A stretch of 64,000 nucleotides of DNA from Lelliottia amnigena (GTDB lineage Bacteria; Pseudomonadota; Gammaproteobacteria; Enterobacterales; Enterobacteriaceae): positions 2,604,001 to 2,668,000 of the forward strand of contig LR134135.1 in the NCBI GenBank assembly GCA_900635465.1, in the 5' to 3' direction. Below are positions 59,828 through 64,000 of the stretch, in pieces. The notes under the pieces are model-generated. The model worked only from the letters and a program-made list of their open reading frames with translations. It ran no database searches and had not been told where the DNA came from. The position numbers were made by a program, and so were the translations under genes. Positions within the stretch are counted from its first letter, which is position 1, and each line of letters starts with the position of its first letter.

Positions 59828-61315
59828 ATGAAAAATCCCACGCTATTACAATGTTTTCACTGGTACTACCCCACCGGCGGTGAATTGTGGCCGGAAGTGA
59901 CGGCCCTGGCTCCCAATCTTAACGAAATCGGCATCAACATGATTTGGCTGCCCCCCGCCTATAAAGGTGCATCGGGTGGTTATTCTGTTGGCTACGACTC
60001 GTACGATTTATTCGACCTCGGTGAATTTGATCAAAAAGGCTCTATTGCCACCAAATATGGTGATAAGGCCCAATTGCTTGAAGCCATCGCGGCGTTAAAA
60101 AGTAATGACATTGCGGTGCTGCTGGACGTGGTGGTGAACCACAAAATGGGTGCGGATGAAAAAGAGCCCATCCGTGTGCAGCGCGTCAATGAGCAGGACC
60201 GCACCCAGATCGATGAAGAAATCATCGAATGCGAAGCCTGGACCCGCTACACCTTCCCTGTCCGCGGTGGACAATATTCTCAGTTTGTCTGGGATTTCAA
60301 ATGCTTTAGCGGCATTGATCATATCGAAAACCCGAACGAGGACAGCATCTTCAAGATCGTCAATGATTACACCGGCGAAGGCTGGAACGATCAGGTCGAT
60401 AACGAGATGGGGAATTTCGACTATTTGATGGGCGAAAATATCGATTTTCGCAATCATGCCGTGACGGAAGAGATCAAATACTGGGCACGTTGGGTCATGG
60501 AACAGACCCAGTGCGACGGTTTTCGACTCGATGCAGTCAAACATATCCCCGCCTGGTTCTACAAAGAGTGGATCGAACACGTCCAGGAAGTCGCGCCAAA
60601 CCCGCTGTTTATCGTGGCCGAATACTGGTCCCATGAAGTCGACAAATTGCAGCAGTACATTGAGCAAGTTGAAGGCAAAACCATGCTGTTCGACGCCCCG
60701 CTGCAAATGAAATTTCATGAAGCGTCTCGTCAGGGACGTGACTATGACATGAGCCAGATTTTCACCGGTACGCTGGTGGAAGCCGATCCGTTCCACGCGG
60801 TGACGCTGGTGGCGAACCATGACACCCAACCCCTTCAGGCGTTAGAGGCCCCGGTAGAATCCTGGTTTAAACCCCTCGCCTACGCGTTAATCCTGCTGCG
60901 CGAAAACGGTGTGCCCAGCGTGTTTTATCCCGATCTCTTTGGCGCAAACTATGAAGACACCGGCGGTGACGGCGAAACTTACCCTATTGAAATGCCGATT
61001 ATCGAACAGCTGCACGAGCTGATTCTCGCCCGTCAACGTTTTGCCCATGGGGTGCAAACGCTCTATTTTGATCATCCAAACTGTATTGCGTTCAGCCGCA
61101 GCGGTACGGACGAAGAACCGGGCTGTGTGGTGGTGCTGTCGAACGGTGACGAGGGCGAAAAAGCGATCTGTCTGGGCGAGAATTACGGCAACAAGAGCTG
61201 GCGTGATTTTCTCGGCAATCGTGAAGAGACGGTCACCACCGCCGCAGATGGCGAAGGCACGTTTACCTGTAACGGCGGGAGCGTGAGTATTTGGGTCATG
61301 GAGGATGTGCTGTAA
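59828..61315 (+). CDS. amyA: Cytoplasmic alpha-amylase AmyA
   Basis: A 495-residue GH13 enzyme that cuts alpha-1,4 links in maltodextrins or glycogen inside the cell. The four GH13 regions are visible: [19 protein letters not shown] (nucleophile Asp), EYWSHEV (acid/base Glu) and VANHDTQP. No signal peptide. Same length and place as E. coli amyA. Confidence 0.97.
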   Translation: MKNPTLLQCFHWYYPTGGELWPEVTALAPNLNEIGINMIWLPPAYKGASGGYSVGYDSYDLFDLGEFDQKGSIATKYGDKAQLLEAIAALKSNDIAVLLDVVVNHKMGADEKEPIRVQRVNEQDRTQIDEEIIECEAWTRYTFPVRGGQYSQFVWDFKCFSGIDHIENPNEDSIFKIVNDYTGEGWNDQVDNEMGNFDYLMGENIDFRNHAVTEEIKYWARWVMEQTQCDGFRLDAVKHIPAWFYKEWIEHVQEVAPNPLFIVAEYWSHEVDKLQQYIEQVEGKTMLFDAPLQMKFHEASRQGRDYDMSQIFTGTLVEADPFHAVTLVANHDTQPLQALEAPVESWFKPLAYALILLRENGVPSVFYPDLFGANYEDTGGDGETYPIEMPIIEQLHELILARQRFAHGVQTLYFDHPNCIAFSRSGTDEEPGCVVVLSNGDEGEKAICLGENYGNKSWRDFLGNREETVTTAADGEGTFTCNGGSVSIWVMEDVL

Positions 61316-61327
61316 CGGAGGAAAGTG

Positions 61328-61365
61328 TGTTTGCCGGGTAAGGCAGTGTTGCCACCCGGCACACA
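61328..61365. repeat. REP-like palindrome between amyA and yedD
   Basis: Stem gtgt-tgccgggt with inner ggca pairing to tgcc-acccggca-acac. It resembles a REP unit by its GCCGG core and lies between convergent genes, where REP elements usually protect mRNA ends or end transcripts. Confidence 0.65.
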
Positions 61366-61367
61366 AT

Positions 61368-61784
61368 TTATGGCAAGGTGCTTTCGAGCGGGTTTTTAGT
61401 CAGGTATTGCGCACATTCCACCGTTGGGCGGTCGACGCGTTGTAATTCCATACCATCATATTCCAGGGTATTGCCTTCGCGGTCCAGCTGATAGACATCC
61501 AGTTTGCGCGTGACGTTATAGAAATCATCTGAGCGCAGCATGATTTTACCTGGCACAGCGACAACCCGCTGCCACTGACGGCAATCCAGCGTGTCGCCCT
61601 CTTTTGTCACCACAAGCGTTGCGATCGCCTGCGGACTCACCATTTTGCTTTGCGGCCCTTTCGACTGCCAATAGCCCGCCAGATGTGCAGGGACCGGATG
61701 TTTAACCACATCCTGATAATTATCGACCTGCACACACCCGGTCAACGCCATCAGCGCGCCAACCATCACTATTTTTTTCATCAT
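61368..61784 (-). CDS. yedD: YedD lipoprotein
   Basis: A 138-residue lipoprotein matching YedD, with lipobox ALTGC (Cys17) after a signal peptide MMKKIVMVGALM. The mature part has HLAGYWQSKGPQSKMVS and DTLDCRQWQRVVAVPGK. Function unknown. Convergent with amyA as in E. coli. Confidence 0.92.
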   Translation of the reverse strand: MMKKIVMVGALMALTGCVQVDNYQDVVKHPVPAHLAGYWQSKGPQSKMVSPQAIATLVVTKEGDTLDCRQWQRVVAVPGKIMLRSDDFYNVTRKLDVYQLDREGNTLEYDGMELQRVDRPTVECAQYLTKNPLESTLP

Positions 61785-62327
61785 CTTTCCTGCCTGCGAA
61801 GAAAAAAATATTGTGGCATTAAAGCGTTAAAGCCGCCAGCGCAAGATGCTGAATGAATGGCAAGGACTACACCTGCATCGACATCATAGGAGGACGAAAC
61901 CCGCCGCCGTAAAAAGAGGTATGCTGAAGAGTAGCTAAAAACCGGGATCATTCAGGAAGTCATTGCCAAAAAGTGGTGAAGCCATCACTTCGAAAGCCGA
62001 TGGCAACGAACGCGGTCTGGGATCAACACACCCGCATTCGCTTTGCCTGTCAGCCCTAGACTATTAGTGAAAGTTTCTGTCGATTCACTTACCTAATCAA
62101 TCAGTATGCGCAATAAAACCCTTCAAAGTGATATAGATTCGACTCATCACAGATGAATATTTTCTTCGCTCAGCTTATCTTGATGGTGCTGTTTATATAT
62201 TCTTTTAAAAATCATAGTGTTAATTCAGGGGAAATCTTTGATTATGCGTAATCTTGACTGCGAGAACACTTCATGATGTTCACGTCTAAACTGGACGGGT
62301 CACATTTCTATAATTACGAGGTGGAAA
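61785..62327. other. Spacer leading into an AT-rich acquired region
   Basis: 543 bp without a recognised gene. Base composition shifts to AT-rich from about 62100, marking the boundary of the fucosidase region. I see no transposase, integrase or tRNA at the boundary. Confidence 0.5.
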
Positions 62328-64000
62328 ATGTCAAACGATATTTTATATTTCCAAAATTATATTGAAAGTAACGTAGTACCTGAAATTATCGATGTCGATA
62401 ATTATAGCACAACAGATTATGATGGAGTTCCCCTAAACCCATCACAACAGTCAGTCGTAAAATTACCCGTTGGAGCATGGCTGAAATTCAGAACAAAAAT
62501 TCCCTTAGGCCGTAATTCTACGTGTATGATATATGCATCCACAACCTCAGATAATCAAAAAATAGATATCTCCATCGGAAGTATATCTAACGACCCATTA
62601 TGGAGGATTACCGCAACGAAGGTGGGTGTAGAAAATTATTTTATAGACAATTACTCAAATACCATAGATTTCAACACAGAGTCTGAACAAGATGTTTATT
62701 TTAACTTCCCTTCTGGGTTTTAATGGATGCCTCAATTGGTTCGTTTTTTGTCAATACTCAAATACTGAAGCAAATGAAGAAAAACTCAGGAGAATGAGTT
62801 GGTTTACAGAATCTAAATTTGGACACATGATACATTGGGGAGCGTATTCTGTGCTAGCCAGGGGCGAATGGGTAATGAATACGGAAAAAATCCCCAAAGA
62901 TGAATATATACAGCAAGCATGCATTCCATTCGATCCAAAAAATTACGATCCTGATTACTGGTCGGATATTATCCTTGGCGCTGGGCAAAAATACGTTACC
63001 ATAACAACAAAGCATCATGACGGCTTTGCCATGTTTAATACTAATGTGAAAGATTTCGCACCTATGATGTGGTTAATACAGCCAGCGCTCATCGGTCTGT
63101 TTTAAAGCCGTTTGCTTCTGCATGTCATTCTAAAGGAATAAAATTTTGTTGTTACTATTCGTTGCTTGACTGGGGCAACAAATGGGAAGTAGCAATAGAA
63201 AATGCTAATTCTCTTGATCCTGAAAATATTAATCCAGATGATGTAACACGTTATCTGTCAGAAATGAAAGAACATCTGAAAGAACTTATTGAAATATTCG
63301 ATCCGGTATTAATATGGTTTGATGGTGCATGGGCTGCCTTTATAAATGACGAAGTTTCCCAAGGGATTGCTAAATATCTTCATTGTCTTTCTCCTGACAT
63401 TATTATAAACGACCGTATCGGAAATGGATATGGGGATTACGCAACGCCAGAAAAGAGCATCCCTGCCGGGACAAGTACTGGTTTGTGGGAAACATGTATG
63501 ACTATTAATAATAGTTGGGGGTATAACAGTAACGATCAAAACTGGAAATCTACGCAAACTTTGCTGAATGAACTACTTGATTGTGCCAGCAAAGGTGGAA
63601 ATTTTTTACTTAATACCGGGCCAACTGCAGACGGCATTATTCCTCAACCCTGTGTTGACAGGCTTGATCAAATAGGAAAATGGTTATCTAAATGGGGACA
63701 AGCCGTTTATCAAACTCGAGCCGGCACCCTTGATGTCTCATATCAGCCGGGATGTTTTTGTACAGTGGATAAAAACAACATCCTTTATGTGACGCTAACC
63801 GAAAGAAGCCAGGATGATCAAATCAGGATAGATGCACCTCAGGTATTGCCGGTTAGATGCTACTGGCTTAATAACCCCTCCTCTTCGTTAACGTATACCA
63901 TTATTGATGGCTTGATGGTTTTCTCGTTGCTGGAAGGTCCTTCAGATGATTTAGGCATTGTTTTGGCAATGGAATTTGAAGAGCTTCCTCAGCCCAAAAA
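62328..64000 (+). CDS. GH29 alpha-L-fucosidase with N-terminal carbohydrate-binding-like domain (partial; two frameshifts)
   Basis: About 557 residues are visible and the gene runs off the window. Residues 1-140 look like a beta-sandwich carbohydrate-binding module (CBM6-like: DNYSTTDYDGVPL, WLKFRTKIPLG). The GH29 domain follows: FTESKFGHMIHWGAYSV, YVTITTKHHDGFAMF, the nucleophile in VLIWFDGAW, WETCMTINNSWGY and GGNFLLNTGPTADG. An extra G near 62717 and a missing base near 63063 break the frame; the family sequence continues across both. No signal peptide is seen. The gene is markedly AT-rich, suggesting transfer. It should release L-fucose from glycans. Confidence 0.85.

Overview
This is a chromosomal window from a motile enterobacterium. 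It follows the E. coli K-12 gene order from cheA-motBA-flhCD through uspC, otsAB, araHGF, ftnB, azuC, yecR, ftnA, yecH, tyrP, yecA, the leuZ-cysT-glyW tRNAs, pgsA, uvrC, uvrY, yecF, sdiA, yecC-yecS-dcyD-fliY, fliZ and fliA to fliC, fliDST, amyA and yedD. Protein divergence and the extra genes point to an Enterobacter/Lelliottia/Leclercia/Citrobacter-type member of the Enterobacteriaceae rather than E. coli. The species is inferred only from gene content.

Layout. 1-4.4 kb: chemotaxis kinase (partial), motor stator and the FlhD4C2 master regulator. 4.4-8 kb: flhDC control region, uspC, trehalose synthesis. 8-11.6 kb: arabinose ABC transporter. 11.9-24.2 kb: conserved backbone with inserted genes (DJ-1 family, DcuA/B-type transporter, DHA2 MFS transporter, RpiB-like isomerase, HD-GYP sensor). 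24.7-29.7 kb: a complete second Liv-type amino-acid ABC transporter. 29.9-32.1 kb: an islet of very small proteins lying against the 3' end of tRNA-Leu. 32.1-42.1 kb: tRNAs, pgsA, uvrC/uvrY, sdiA, cystine transport, fliZ and fliA. 42.2-56.1 kb: a one-direction cluster of about 12 genes wedged between fliA and fliC. 56.3-59.8 kb: fliC and fliDST. 59.8-61.8 kb: amyA, yedD. 62.3 kb to the end: an AT-rich, probably acquired GH29 alpha-L-fucosidase gene, cut by the window edge.

The most interesting system is the fliA-fliC cluster, which I read as a flagellin modification island. It encodes a putative GT-A glycosyltransferase and a 1116-residue protein joining a SAM methyltransferase, a TPR region and an O-GlcNAc-transferase-type (GT41) catalytic domain. 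It also has a DegT-type sugar aminotransferase, a PglD/NeuD-type acyltransferase, an acyl carrier protein, two FabG-like reductases, transketolase N and C parts, an AMP-forming ligase, and LuxE-like and LuxC-like proteins. The neighbouring flagellin is only 278 residues, nearly without a variable domain and with a Ser/Thr-rich centre, which suits a glycosylated filament. My inference is that the cluster builds an unusual N-acylated and possibly methylated amino sugar and attaches it to FliC. The LuxC/LuxE-transketolase-ligase part has no obvious counterpart in simple viosamine-type islands.

Quality warning. I count at least 23 single-base frameshifts in otherwise conserved genes (flhC, flhD, uspC, otsA, otsB, araH, the RpiB-like gene, the HD-GYP gene, yecF, sdiA, the luxC/luxE-like genes, transketolase, fliS, fucosidase). 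Most are +1 in short C or G runs, and each is corrected by one base. They look like consensus errors rather than gene decay. For these genes I give the coordinates of the whole corrected gene and note where the frame breaks.
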